Source of the DNA: Aequorivita antarctica
GTDB taxonomy: Bacteria; Bacteroidota; Bacteroidia; Flavobacteriales; Flavobacteriaceae
DNA length: 64,000 nucleotides
NCBI RefSeq assembly: GCF_007997155.1
Contig: NZ_VORT01000001.1
Span: forward strand, 496,001 to 560,000
Direction: 5' to 3'
Both the position numbers and the translations under genes were made by a program. The notes under the pieces were generated by a model. It searched no databases and was not told where the DNA came from. It saw nothing but the letters and a program-made list of their open reading frames with translations. This document shows positions 1 through 8,551 of this stretch, piece by piece. How positions within the stretch are numbered: position 1 is the first letter of the stretch; every line of letters starts with the position of its first letter.

Positions 1-1
1 C

Positions 2-640
2 CGCTTTCATTTCAATGCACATAACATGGTGGTTTATGGGAAGAAAGACAATCGCTATTTAATCAGCGATCCCGTGATGGAAGACGTTACTTCCCTTTCT
101 GAAAAAGAATTGGAAAAGGTGCGTTTTGCTAAAGGCGCTTTCGCCCCAAAGGGACATATGTACTATCCCATCGCTTTTCCAGAAAAGTTGGAATTCGAAA
201 AAGCAATTGTACAGGGAATTAAAGATACCTGCAAAGCAATGTTAGCACCAGTTTCTTTTGTTGGAGTAAAAGGAATCCATAAAATAGCCGGCTTAATCCG
301 TAAATGGCCAAAGCAAAAAGGGATTAAAACTGCAAACCATTATTTAGGCCAAGTTGTAAGGATGCAGGAAGAAATAGGAACTGGCGGTGGCGGTTTTCGT
401 TATATTTACGCAGCATTCTTACAAGAATCCGGCAAGCTATTAGAAAATAAAAAGCTTATCGAACTTTCAAAAGAAATGACCGAAATAGGCGATTTGTGGC
501 GTGATTTTGCCCTTGAAGCTTCCCGGATTTATAAAAACCGAAGCGCCCAAACCGACAGTTACAATAAAGTTGCTGACCAATTGGACCATATTGCCGATTT
601 GGAAAAAGTGTTTTTTAAGAAGTTAAAAAAAGCAATATAA
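2..640 (+). CDS. BtrH-like acyltransferase (BtrH N-terminal/DUF4872 family), 5' end cut by window edge
   Basis: The reading frame is open from base 2, upstream of the first visible ATG at 26, so only the last 212 residues are present. The fragment looks like the C-terminal half of BtrH-type proteins (a sequence-pattern judgement). In butirosin synthesis BtrH moves an acyl group from an acyl carrier protein to an acceptor; its catalytic cysteine region would lie left of the window. Visible features include a Gly-rich GTGGGGFRYIY segment and a helical C-terminus. It is followed after about 50 bases by an ABC exporter pair and thioesterase/ketosynthase genes. By inference it could join the ACP-bound aryl polyene to its alcohol partner (the dialkylresorcinol in flexirubins). 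Family assignment is fairly sure, reaction is not. Confidence 0.7.
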   Translation, partial: RFHFNAHNMVVYGKKDNRYLISDPVMEDVTSLSEKELEKVRFAKGAFAPKGHMYYPIAFPEKLEFEKAIVQGIKDTCKAMLAPVSFVGVKGIHKIAGLIRKWPKQKGIKTANHYLGQVVRMQEEIGTGGGGFRYIYAAFLQESGKLLENKKLIELSKEMTEIGDLWRDFALEASRIYKNRSAQTDSYNKVADQLDHIADLEKVFFKKLKKAI

Positions 641-650
641 AAATGCCTAG

Positions 651-675
651 TTACTGAGCGAAATCGAAGTATGGC
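651..675 (+). repeat. Short dispersed repeat, copy 1 (GAGCGAAATCGAAG core)
   Basis: The gap between the BtrH-like gene and the ABC ATPase gene holds ACTGAGCGAAATCGAAG, a variant of the GAGCG-N-AGTCGA motif that recurs at 6228-6250 and, as an inverted pair, at 48621-48680. All copies are intergenic. Function is unknown. Confidence 0.45.
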
Positions 676-689
676 AAGTTTATGGGAAA

Positions 690-1433
690 ATGATACAAAT
701 AAACCAACTTTCAAAAAAATATAAAGGTGCCGAAGACTTTTCGGTTAAAGAGCTCACTTTGAAAGTTGAAGAAGGTCAAATCTATGGGTTACTCGGCCCG
801 AACGGCGCAGGAAAAACCACGCTGATTTCAATGTTAACTTCTTTGCTAAAACCTACTTCTGGTTCCTTCTCAATAAACGGACTGAATTTTAAAGAGCACA
901 AAAACCAATTAAAACAATTAATGGGGATTGTTCCACAGGAATACGCACTTTATCCAACGCTCACAGCTTACGAAAACTTGTATTACTTCGGAAGTATGTA
1001 TGGAATTAAAAGTGAAATCCTTAAAAAATCCATTAATGGGCATTTGGATATTATGGGTCTTTCAAAATTCGCCAATAAAAAAACCGCCACTTTTTCTGGC
1101 GGAATGAAACGCCGCGTAAACTTGATTGCCGGAATTCTTCACCAACCAAAAGTTTTGTTTTTGGACGAACCCACCGTTGGTGTGGACGTACAGTCCAAAA
1201 ATGTGATAATCGACCATTTGAAATTGCTGAACCAACAGGGAACAACCATTGTTTACACTTCACACCATTTAAATGAAGCTGAAATTTTCTGTACCCGCGT
1301 CGCCATTATCGACCGTGGTGAAATTGTTATAAAAGGCATTCCTTCAGAGTTGATAAAAAATCAAACTGGAGCAAACAGTCTTGAAGATGTATTTTTGGCA
1401 CAAACTGGTAAAGCCCTTCGCGATTATGCATAA
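690..1433 (+). CDS. ABC-2 type exporter, ATP-binding subunit
   Basis: This 247-residue protein is a complete ABC ATPase. It has Walker A GPNGAGKTT near residue 36, the signature FSGGMKRR near 136 and Walker B VLFLDEPT near 155, then an H-loop histidine in TSHH. The signature variant SGGM is common in DrrA-type drug or lipid exporters, and the length fits a single nucleotide-binding domain. The next gene, an ABC-2 permease, starts 8 bases before this stop codon, so the two very probably form one translationally coupled transporter. Placed between a BtrH-like acyltransferase and fatty-acid type synthases, it may help move pigment precursors or product across the inner membrane. The substrate is inferred from context only. 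Confidence 0.9.
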   Translation: MIQINQLSKKYKGAEDFSVKELTLKVEEGQIYGLLGPNGAGKTTLISMLTSLLKPTSGSFSINGLNFKEHKNQLKQLMGIVPQEYALYPTLTAYENLYYFGSMYGIKSEILKKSINGHLDIMGLSKFANKKTATFSGGMKRRVNLIAGILHQPKVLFLDEPTVGVDVQSKNVIIDHLKLLNQQGTTIVYTSHHLNEAEIFCTRVAIIDRGEIVIKGIPSELIKNQTGANSLEDVFLAQTGKALRDYA

Positions 1434-2694
1434 ACTTTGGGTTTCAACATATAAAGAAATGCTATTGCTGGTCCGAGATTTGGGGGGAATAGCAATACTT
1501 TTTATCATGCCAATATTGTTGTTGATTGTCATCACTTTGGTGCAGGACAGCACTTTTAAGACCATTAGTGATATTAAAATCCCAGTACTATTGGTAGATA
1601 ACGACAAAGGGGAAGTTTCAAAAAATATTATCGAAAACCTTTCCGAATCCAATTCGTTTGAGATCCTTCAGAAATCTTCCGAAGAACAAGCAAAAGAAGC
1701 TGTTTTTTTAGGAAAATATCAGCTTGCCATTGTAATTCCGGAAAATCTTTCAACCTCGCTTCAAAAGAAAGTGGATCAAAACGTGGAAGGAATTTTGTCA
1801 AAATTTGGGTTGGAAGAAGATAGTTTAGCTGTTGCCAAAGAAGTAATTCCGCAGAAAGAAGTTCGCCTGTATTTCGATCCCGCAACACAGGTAAGTTTTA
1901 AATCTTCAGTGAAGAACGGAATCGAAAAAATGATTTCAAAAATTGAAACACAAAGCATCTACAAAGCCTTTCAAACGGAATTGGGGGATGAGGATGCAGA
2001 GCCCATTTTCGAAACCGAAAACTTTATCGCTTTTAAAGAAATTTTACAGACAAAAAATAACGAAGAAATTATCCCGAACTCAGCACAGCACAATGTTCCA
2101 GCGTGGACGTTGTTTGCAATTTTCTTCATTATCGTCCCGCTTTCAATCAATTTGGTGAAAGAAAAAAACCAAGGCACTTTCGTGCGTTTACGCACCCAGC
2201 CAGTAAATTATGCTACGGTTTTGAGTGGAAAAACCATTGTTTATCTAGGCGTTTGTTTGATTCAATTTACGTTGATGTTGCTTGTTGGAATCTATCTTTT
2301 CCCAGCGATGGGACTTCCGGGAATCGACGTTTCAGGGAAATTATTGATGCTATATATTGTTGCGCTGTTTTCAGGTCTTGCCGCAATTGGATTGGGGCTT
2401 TTGTTGGGAACAATTGCAAAGACACAGGAACAATCGGCACCATTTGGATCTACTTTGGTTGTAATTTTAGCTGCCCTCGGCGGCGTTTGGGTTCCCGTTT
2501 TTGTGATGCCAAAATTTATGCAGATGATATCCAAAATTTCTCCAATGAACTGGGGCCTAGAGGCTTTTTATGATGTTTTTTTAAGAAATGTTGGTTTTGT
2601 TAAAATCCTTCCCGAAATTTCGTTATTATTGTTGTTCTTCCTTATTACAATCATAATAGCAATAATCTATAATCGAAGAAAAAATGCCGTCTGA
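1426..2694 (+). CDS. ABC-2 type exporter, permease subunit
   Basis: This is a 422-residue inner-membrane protein with ABC-2 permease topology: one hydrophobic helix near residues 15-35, a large extracytoplasmic domain to about residue 220, then a cluster of about five helices to the C-terminus. A TTG at 1381 would add 15 residues inside the upstream gene; the ATG at 1426 was chosen because it gives MHKLWVSTYKEM, a normal cytoplasmic start for this family, and the short 8-base overlap typical of coupled genes. It pairs with the ATPase at 690-1433. The downstream thioesterase gene starts 11 bases before its stop. The transported substrate is unknown; a pigment lipid is the contextual guess. Confidence 0.88.
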   Translation: MHKLWVSTYKEMLLLVRDLGGIAILFIMPILLLIVITLVQDSTFKTISDIKIPVLLVDNDKGEVSKNIIENLSESNSFEILQKSSEEQAKEAVFLGKYQLAIVIPENLSTSLQKKVDQNVEGILSKFGLEEDSLAVAKEVIPQKEVRLYFDPATQVSFKSSVKNGIEKMISKIETQSIYKAFQTELGDEDAEPIFETENFIAFKEILQTKNNEEIIPNSAQHNVPAWTLFAIFFIIVPLSINLVKEKNQGTFVRLRTQPVNYATVLSGKTIVYLGVCLIQFTLMLLVGIYLFPAMGLPGIDVSGKLLMLYIVALFSGLAAIGLGLLLGTIAKTQEQSAPFGSTLVVILAALGGVWVPVFVMPKFMQMISKISPMNWGLEAFYDVFLRNVGFVKILPEISLLLLFFLITIIIAIIYNRRKNAV

Positions 2695-3112
2695 CAAAAA
2701 GAATGAAATATGCTTCACTTCTGAAATTCGCGTGCGCTTCACGGAAACAGATCCTTTAGGAATAGTCTGGCATGGCAACTACATTCAATATTTTGAGGAT
2801 GGCCGCGAAGCTTTTGGGCGCGAGCACGGTATTTCCTATTTAGAGCAGAAAGCAAATGGCTTTACTTCACCAATTGTGAAATCTTCCTGTGAACATAAGC
2901 TGCCCTTACGCTATGGCGATGTGGCAACTATAAAGACCACATTTATAGATTCGCCGGCGGCAAAAATGATTTTTCGGTATCGAATTTTTGACCCCAAAGG
3001 AAGATTGGTCTGTCTGGGTGAAACAATTCAAGTTTTTTTGAATGAGGAAGGAGAGCTTTCATTGACAAAACCTGAGTTTTTCATAAACTGGAAAAAGAAA
3101 ATGGGATTGTAA
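2684..3112 (+). CDS. Hotdog-fold acyl-CoA/acyl-ACP thioesterase (4HBT/YbgC type)
   Basis: This 142-residue single-hotdog protein has the family's N-terminal active-site block, TETDPLGIVWHGNYIQYFED, with the conserved Asp and the HGNY turn near residues 24-35. Proteins of this type hydrolyse aromatic or acyl thioesters of CoA or ACP. It overlaps the permease by 11 bases and lies 3 bases before a ketosynthase gene, so it is part of the same operon. It may release or proofread polyene or fatty chains from the carrier protein. In flexirubin-type clusters such thioesterase genes commonly sit next to ketosynthases. Fold assignment is strong; substrate is inferred. Confidence 0.85.
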   Translation: MPSDKKNEICFTSEIRVRFTETDPLGIVWHGNYIQYFEDGREAFGREHGISYLEQKANGFTSPIVKSSCEHKLPLRYGDVATIKTTFIDSPAAKMIFRYRIFDPKGRLVCLGETIQVFLNEEGELSLTKPEFFINWKKKMGL

Positions 3113-3115
3113 ATA

Positions 3116-4264
3116 ATGACCAAAACCTTTCTTTCATATAACAATATTTTCAGCAACCTTGGTTTTGACAGTGAAACGGTTGTGGAAAATATCTCGAGAG
3201 GAAACTCTGGACTTGAAAAATTTAATGACCCTTCTCTTTTACCCGAACCTTTTTGTGCGTCAATAATTTCTTCTGAAAAAGTTGAGAATGAATTCAACAA
3301 AATCGGAACTGCTTCAAAATATACTAAACTGGAACAAATGATGATTCTTTCATTGAAAAGGGTTGTTGATGCTTCAACAGTTTCTTTGGATGAAAAAGTG
3401 GGATTGATAATTTCAACAACAAAAGGAAATATAGACGTCCTTGAAAAGGAAAGTAATTTTCCCGAAAGCCGTGCTTATTTAAGCGAACTGGGCAAGACAA
3501 TCCAGAACTATTTTGGCTTTAAAAATGAAGCAATTGTTCTTTCAAATGCATGTGTTTCGGGAGTTTTGGCAATTTCAGCAGCAAAGCGATTTATTTCGGA
3601 AGGAAAATATGATCACGTCTTTATAACCAGTGGCGATTTGGTTTCAAAATTCATTCTTTCGGGTTTCAATTCATTTCAGGCCTTATCAGCAGAACCTTGC
3701 AAACCCTATGACAAAAATCGTGTTGGGATCAACTTGGGAGAAGTGGCGGCAAGCATTTTGGTTACTTCTTCCACAGAAAATCTTCCGAAGGAAGCCGTCG
3801 AAATCTATGGTGACGCAACTTGCAATGACGCAAACCATATCTCTGGTCCATCGCGAACTGGCGAAGGACTCTTCAGAAGTGTAAAATCAGCCTTGAAAGA
3901 AGCAAATTTGGATGCTTCACAAATAGATTATATCTCCGCCCATGGAACGGCCACCCCTTTCAATGATGAAATGGAGGCCATTGCTTTCAGCAGATTGGAA
4001 ATGGAAGATGTTCCGCTCAATAGTTTAAAAGGTTACTTTGGTCACACTTTGGGCGCTTCGGGTTTGCTGGAAACTATTGTGGGAATGTGTTTTATGGAGA
4101 AAAATATTCTTTTTTCTTCCAAAGGATTTTCCGACCTTGGCGTCTCAAAAGGAATAAATATCATTAAAGATAACACATCAAAAAAAATGCAAATCTTTTT
4201 GAAAACCGCCTCAGGATTTGGAGGTTGCAACACCGCAGTGATTTTAAGAAAAGCAAACAACTAA
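3116..4264 (+). CDS. Beta-ketoacyl-ACP synthase (KAS I/II-like), catalytic
   Basis: This 382-residue thiolase-fold ketosynthase carries the full Cys-His-His triad: Cys146 in NACVSG, His276 in SAHGTAT and His310 in YFGHTLGAS. It would catalyse decarboxylative condensation of malonyl-ACP with an acyl-ACP. The N-terminus is unusual, starting MTKTFLSYNNIFSNLG rather than the typical VVITG block, which suggests a specialised branch rather than housekeeping FabF. It follows the thioesterase by 3 bases and precedes a methyltransferase by 10. It is one of two catalytic ketosynthases here, alongside two ketosynthase-like proteins without active sites, the arrangement seen in aryl polyene pathways. Confidence 0.9.
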   Translation: MTKTFLSYNNIFSNLGFDSETVVENISRGNSGLEKFNDPSLLPEPFCASIISSEKVENEFNKIGTASKYTKLEQMMILSLKRVVDASTVSLDEKVGLIISTTKGNIDVLEKESNFPESRAYLSELGKTIQNYFGFKNEAIVLSNACVSGVLAISAAKRFISEGKYDHVFITSGDLVSKFILSGFNSFQALSAEPCKPYDKNRVGINLGEVAASILVTSSTENLPKEAVEIYGDATCNDANHISGPSRTGEGLFRSVKSALKEANLDASQIDYISAHGTATPFNDEMEAIAFSRLEMEDVPLNSLKGYFGHTLGASGLLETIVGMCFMEKNILFSSKGFSDLGVSKGINIIKDNTSKKMQIFLKTASGFGGCNTAVILRKANN

Positions 4265-4274
4265 CCAATTACAA

Positions 4275-5342
4275 ATGTCAAATTCAACTAAAAAAATGAA
4301 TGCCGTTGAAGCTTTGGAAGAAGCCCACCGGATTGCCTTTGCACCTTTTGTCTTTCAAGCTTCGGTATCACTTCGGAAACTGGGAATACTCAATTATATT
4401 TTTGACCAACGCGATAAAGGTGGCCCTACCGTTGAAGAAATTTCTGAAAAACTTTTACTCAGCCTTTATGGCGTAGGAGTATTGCTTGAAATTGCAGAAA
4501 CCTCCAATATTGTTTGTAAAAATGATGAAAATCAATACGAGCTCACAAAAGTGGGTTATTTCTTGAATTATAACACAACGGCTGGCGTGAACCTTAATTT
4601 TGCTAACGATGTTTGTTACAAAGGTCTCTTTCATTTGAACGACTCTATCAAAAATGGTAAGCCTGAGGGATTAAAAGAACTTGGACAATGGAGCACTATT
4701 TATGAAGGGCTTTCCCAGCTAAAGCCAAACGAGCAAAAATCTTGGTTTGATTTTGACCATCATTATTCCGATGATGTTTTTGGAGAAGCTTTAGAAAAGA
4801 TATTTGAAAGAAAACCGAAAACACTTTTCGATGTTGGTGGAAATACGGGCAAGTTTTCCATTAAATGTTGCAGTTTTAATGAAGATGTTAATGTGAAAAT
4901 AGTTGATTTGCCAGGACAATTGAATATGGCTATGGCCAATGCCGAAAGCAACGGTTTTAAAGATAGAATTTCTGGCCACGCCATTGATTGGCTTTCTGAA
5001 AGCCCTCAAATCCCGAATGGTGCAGACCTTATCTGGATGTGCCAGTTTTTGGATTGTTTTTCTGAAGATGAAATAGTAAAGATTTTGAGCACTTGCGCGG
5101 AATCTATGGAAGACAATGCCGAATTGATAATTGTTGAAACCTTTACAGACAGACAGGCATTTCGTGCTTCGCAATTTATATTGGAAGCCACTTCGCTTTA
5201 TTTTACGGTACTTGCAAACGGAAACAGCAAAATGTATCCAGCCAGCGTTTTTATAAGATTGATTGATAAAGCAGGTTTGCAACTTCAGGAAGATATCCAA
5301 CTTGGGGAATACCACACCATGCTGGTTTGTAAAAAGAAGTAA
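4275..5342 (+). CDS. SAM-dependent methyltransferase, O-methyltransferase family 2 architecture
   Basis: This 355-residue protein has an N-terminal winged-helix/dimerisation region (about residues 15-110) and a C-terminal Rossmann methyltransferase domain. The SAM motif is LFDVGGNTGKF near residue 186. In plant and bacterial family-2 O-methyltransferases a catalytic His lies in a VLHDW-like motif; here the aligned stretch reads MCQFLDCFSEDE (around residue 258), so the usual base is absent. The enzyme may act by another mechanism, for example C-methylation of the aryl ring, which is a known decoration of flexirubins. It is embedded between ketosynthase genes. Methyltransferase fold is sure; substrate is inferred. 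Confidence 0.83.
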   Translation: MSNSTKKMNAVEALEEAHRIAFAPFVFQASVSLRKLGILNYIFDQRDKGGPTVEEISEKLLLSLYGVGVLLEIAETSNIVCKNDENQYELTKVGYFLNYNTTAGVNLNFANDVCYKGLFHLNDSIKNGKPEGLKELGQWSTIYEGLSQLKPNEQKSWFDFDHHYSDDVFGEALEKIFERKPKTLFDVGGNTGKFSIKCCSFNEDVNVKIVDLPGQLNMAMANAESNGFKDRISGHAIDWLSESPQIPNGADLIWMCQFLDCFSEDEIVKILSTCAESMEDNAELIIVETFTDRQAFRASQFILEATSLYFTVLANGNSKMYPASVFIRLIDKAGLQLQEDIQLGEYHTMLVCKKK

Positions 5343-5346
5343 TATT

Positions 5347-5964
5347 TTGTCTGAAATTTTTCACATAAAAAGTTATTGCAATATAAAAAACCAGACCGTT
5401 TCGGTGAATGGAGAATTACTTTTTAGTGATAATGCAGAAGATTTTCCGGCATTTATAAAGAAAGTATATAATTTTTTTAAAACAGATTATTCAAAGTTTT
5501 TCAAAATGGATAATCTCAGCAAACTCGCATTTTTGGCGGCTGATATTTTGCTGAAAAATGAAGGCTTAAACGAAGAAGAAAATAATATAGCCCTCGTTTT
5601 TTCAAATAAAGCTTCCAGTTTGGACACAGACAGGAAACACCAAGCTGCAATTGAAAACGAAGAAGAATACTTCCCCAGTCCGGCGGTTTTTGTTTACACA
5701 CTGCCAAATATATGTTTGGGCGAGATAAGTATTAAACACAGGCTGTATTCTGAAAATAGTTTTTTTATCTTTGATCGCTTTAACGCTGAACATATACAAC
5801 TTTACGCCAACAGTTTATTGCGAAACAAAAAGGCTGAAAAAGTACTTTGTGGTTGGGTAGATTTTGATGAAAATAGCTACGATGCCTTTCTCTATCTCGT
5901 TGAAAAGGAAGGTAAAATTGAACATAAAACGGAAGAAATAACCAGATTATACAACACATTATGA
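5347..5964 (+). CDS. Ketosynthase-like protein, N-terminal half only (no active-site Cys), TTG start
   Basis: This 205-residue protein resembles the N-terminal half of ketosynthases of the chain-length-factor type; the block YFPSPAVFVYTLPN aligns with the region just before the KS active-site Cys, but no Cys follows at the nucleophile position and the His motifs are absent because the protein ends early. TTG at 5347, four bases after the methyltransferase stop, is the first plausible start; the frame continues upstream into the methyltransferase gene. It overlaps the ACP gene by 4 bases (ATGA). It probably acts as a partner or scaffold subunit for a catalytic ketosynthase. Assignment rests on pattern recognition and context. 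Confidence 0.65.
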   Translation: MSEIFHIKSYCNIKNQTVSVNGELLFSDNAEDFPAFIKKVYNFFKTDYSKFFKMDNLSKLAFLAADILLKNEGLNEEENNIALVFSNKASSLDTDRKHQAAIENEEEYFPSPAVFVYTLPNICLGEISIKHRLYSENSFFIFDRFNAEHIQLYANSLLRNKKAEKVLCGWVDFDENSYDAFLYLVEKEGKIEHKTEEITRLYNTL

Positions 5965-6218
5965 GCGAATTAAAAGAAGAATTGAAAGCAAAAATCATAG
6001 AACAGTTGAACCTTGAAGATGTTTCAGTGGCAGACATTGCAGATGATGACGCACTTTTTGGTGATGGTCTTAGCTTGGATTCCATTGATGCTTTAGAACT
6101 TATCGTGATGCTAGATAAAGATTACGGCATCCGCTTAAGTGACCCAAAAGAAGGTAGAAAGATTTTTGAATCTGTTCAGGTAATGGCAGATTATATTAAA
6201 GAACACCGCACGAAGTAA
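5961..6218 (+). CDS. Acyl carrier protein
   Basis: This 85-residue acidic protein is an acyl carrier protein. Ser41 in the motif LSLDSIDALEL is the predicted 4'-phosphopantetheine site, and helix II carries the usual LELIVMLDKDYG pattern. It would tether the growing chain as a thioester for the flanking ketosynthases and dehydratase. Translation is coupled to the upstream ketosynthase-like gene by an ATGA overlap. It differs from housekeeping AcpP in its long loop before DSID and its GIRLSDPKEGRKIF stretch, features shared with aryl-polyene ACPs (general family impression). Only one ACP is visible in the window, while related clusters often have two. Confidence 0.93.
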   Translation: MSELKEELKAKIIEQLNLEDVSVADIADDDALFGDGLSLDSIDALELIVMLDKDYGIRLSDPKEGRKIFESVQVMADYIKEHRTK

Positions 6219-6227
6219 TTTTTGGGT

Positions 6228-6250
6228 GTCAGGCTGAACTTGTCGAAGCC
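6228..6250 (+). repeat. Short dispersed repeat, copy 2 (GTCAGGCTGAACTTGTCGAAG)
   Basis: In the 66-base gap between the ACP and ketosynthase genes lies GTCAGGCTGAACTTGTCGAA, related to the copies at 651-675 and 48621-48680. It interrupts an otherwise tightly packed operon. No function is known. Confidence 0.45.
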
Positions 6251-6284
6251 TATTTATTTTTCACAAAATCTCAGTTAATTTTAA

Positions 6285-7487
6285 ATGAGCAAAGGCGTAG
6301 CCATAACCGGAATGGGTATAATTTCTGCCATTGGCAACAATGTGGCGGAAAACTATGATGCACTCATAAACGCTAGAAAAGGCATCACTCGAGTTGACAA
6401 TGTTGAAACCATTCAGCGGAGCGAAATTATGGTGGGTGAAGTGAAATTCACAAATGACCAATTGATTGCCCAACTAAACCTTCCGACTTCAAACAACTAT
6501 TCCCGTACCGCAATGCTCGGAGCTATCGCCGCAAAAGAAGCGATTGCCGATGCAGGAATTACCGATATCAAAAAATATAAAACAGGAATTATCTCGGGCA
6601 CCAGCGTGGGCGGAATGGATATGACCGAAAAATATTATTACGAATACCTTACCGAAAAAGCTCCGCAAAAATATATTGAAAGCCATCATGCAGGCGATTC
6701 CACCCAAAAAATCGCAGAGCAATTGGGTCTTGAAGAAAGCTTGGTAACTACTATTAGTACTGCTTGTTCTTCGGCTGCCAACGCTATAATGCTTGGTGCA
6801 CGATTAATAAAATCAGGCAAACTTGACAGAGTTTTGGTCGGCGGTGCAGATTGTCTTTCAAAGTTTACTATCAACGGTTTTAAAACTTTGATGATTTTAA
6901 GCGATACTTTCAACACTCCTTTTGACGAAAACCGAAAAGGTTTGAATCTAGGTGAAGCCGCCGCATTCCTCGTCTTGGAAAGTGATGAAGTGGTAAAAGC
7001 CGAAAACAAAAAAGTACTTGCATACGTAAAAGGATATGGAAACGCCAACGATGCTTTCCACCAAACCGCTTCTTCAGATGATGGCGATGGCGCAACCTTG
7101 GCGATGGAAAAAGCATTGAAAGTTGCAAATCTAAAAGCTTCTGAAATAGATTACATAAACGCGCACGGAACTGCAACGGGTAATAACGACCTATCGGAAG
7201 GCAGGGCAATACTTCGTGTTTTTGGAGAAGAAATTCCCGAATTCAGTTCAACAAAAGCATACACCGGTCACACTTTGGCAGCCGCTGGTGCAATTGAGGC
7301 GGTTTATTCCGTTTTGGCATTGCGACACAACGTGATTTTTCCAAACCTTAATTTTAAAACCCCTATGAAGGAGTTTTCAATGAATCCACAAACAGAATTG
7401 AAGGAAAAAGAATTGAACACGGTTCTCTCAAATTCACTCGGTTTTGGCGGGAATTGTTCCACCGTAATATTTTCAAAAGAAGCCTAA
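6285..7487 (+). CDS. Beta-ketoacyl-ACP synthase (FabF-like), catalytic
   Basis: This 400-residue protein is a canonical KAS II fold: N-terminal GVAITGMGIISAIG, catalytic Cys161 in STACSSAAN, His294 in NAHGTATGN and His329 in YTGHTLAAAG, and the C-terminal GFGGNCSTV loop. It should elongate ACP-bound chains with malonyl-ACP. Its stop codon shares a base with the ATG of the next gene (TAATG), which encodes a ketosynthase-like protein lacking all three catalytic residues. That pairing strongly suggests a KS/chain-length-factor heterodimer, as known for type II polyketide and aryl polyene systems. It is the best candidate for the polyene-elongating enzyme. Confidence 0.92.
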   Translation: MSKGVAITGMGIISAIGNNVAENYDALINARKGITRVDNVETIQRSEIMVGEVKFTNDQLIAQLNLPTSNNYSRTAMLGAIAAKEAIADAGITDIKKYKTGIISGTSVGGMDMTEKYYYEYLTEKAPQKYIESHHAGDSTQKIAEQLGLEESLVTTISTACSSAANAIMLGARLIKSGKLDRVLVGGADCLSKFTINGFKTLMILSDTFNTPFDENRKGLNLGEAAAFLVLESDEVVKAENKKVLAYVKGYGNANDAFHQTASSDDGDGATLAMEKALKVANLKASEIDYINAHGTATGNNDLSEGRAILRVFGEEIPEFSSTKAYTGHTLAAAGAIEAVYSVLALRHNVIFPNLNFKTPMKEFSMNPQTELKEKELNTVLSNSLGFGGNCSTVIFSKEA

Positions 7488-8551
7488 TGAAGAAGGTTTA
7501 TATAAATAGCATCGCTTCCATTTCGCCTCAAAAAACCTTTGACAATAATTTATTTTTGGATGAAATTACTGATTATAATAACACAGTGATTTTTGCCCAA
7601 GATCCAGATTACAAACAATATATTCCACCAGCTGCTGCCCGTAGAATGGCCAAAGGCATAAAAATGGGCGTCGTTGCTTCCAAAATAGCAATGGATGAAG
7701 CAGGAATAGAAACCGTAGATGCCATTATTACCGGAACGGGAATGGGCTGTATGATTGATTCGGAGAAATTTGTGAGTGCCATTATTGACAATAACGAACA
7801 ATATTTAACGCCAACATCTTTCATTCAAAGTACCCACAATACGGTTGCCGGGCAGATTGCTTTAGGGATGGAATGTAAAGCTTATAATTTTACCTATGTT
7901 CATTCCGCGATTTCGTTTGAATCTGCTTTACTCGACGCCAAAATGCAACTTGAAAATGACGAAGCACAACATATTTTAGTAGGTGGTGTAGAAGAATTGG
8001 GAGCGCATACCACAAAAGTTCACCGAACGATAAACCATATAAAACCTGAAGCTGTAACTATTTCCGAAATTTTAAATTCCAAAACTGAAGGGGCGGTTTT
8101 CAGTGAAGGAGCAAATTTCTTTGTGGTTTCCAATGAAAAAAAGGAAAGTTGTTATGCCGAATTAGTTGCTGTTGAAACTTTTAATACACTAAAAAAAGAA
8201 AAGGTTTCTGAAACCATCGAGAGTTTTTTGGAAGGAAATAATTTAAAAGCTGCCGACATCGATGTTATAGTATTTGGAAATAACGGCGATGTGGATTTTG
8301 ACGATTTTTACAACCAACTTTCTGAAGGGATTTTCAATAAAACACAGCAGGTTTTTTACAAGCATTTGGTTGGCGAAAACAATACCATTTCCGCTTTTGG
8401 GGTTTGGCTGGCTTGCAAAATTTTGAAAACCCAATCCATTCCCGAAATTGTAAAAATCAACGAAATTAAAACTTCGGAAGTCAAAACGGTTCTTTGCTAC
8501 AACCAATATCGCGGCCAGAACCACAGCCTTTTATTACTAAAGAAATGTTGA
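7487..8551 (+). CDS. Ketosynthase-like chain-length-factor protein, catalytic residues missing
   Basis: This 354-residue thiolase-fold protein keeps the overall KS scaffold (TGTGMGCM, PTSFIQSTHNTVAGQIA, HILVGGVEELG) but not the chemistry. The nucleophile loop reads YVHSAISFESALL with no Cys, the HGTAT block is replaced by FGNNGDVDFD, and the GHT block by VGENNTISAFG. ATG at 7487 overlaps the stop of the catalytic ketosynthase by one base; a further-upstream TTG would extend into that gene and is unlikely. By analogy with chain length factors it should dimerise with the 6285-7487 product and set chain length. Its own stop overlaps the deacetylase start by 7 bases. Confidence 0.82.
   Translation: MKKVYINSIASISPQKTFDNNLFLDEITDYNNTVIFAQDPDYKQYIPPAAARRMAKGIKMGVVASKIAMDEAGIETVDAIITGTGMGCMIDSEKFVSAIIDNNEQYLTPTSFIQSTHNTVAGQIALGMECKAYNFTYVHSAISFESALLDAKMQLENDEAQHILVGGVEELGAHTTKVHRTINHIKPEAVTISEILNSKTEGAVFSEGANFFVVSNEKKESCYAELVAVETFNTLKKEKVSETIESFLEGNNLKAADIDVIVFGNNGDVDFDDFYNQLSEGIFNKTQQVFYKHLVGENNTISAFGVWLACKILKTQSIPEIVKINEIKTSEVKTVLCYNQYRGQNHSLLLLKKC

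Noticed and set aside
2103-2573. Plus-strand 156-residue frame inside the ABC permease gene
   Set aside because: It lies in another frame of a membrane protein gene with clear topology and has no recognisable domain.
4791-5315. Minus-strand 174-residue frame opposite the methyltransferase
   Set aside because: No family resemblance, and the sense strand encodes a clear SAM-dependent enzyme.
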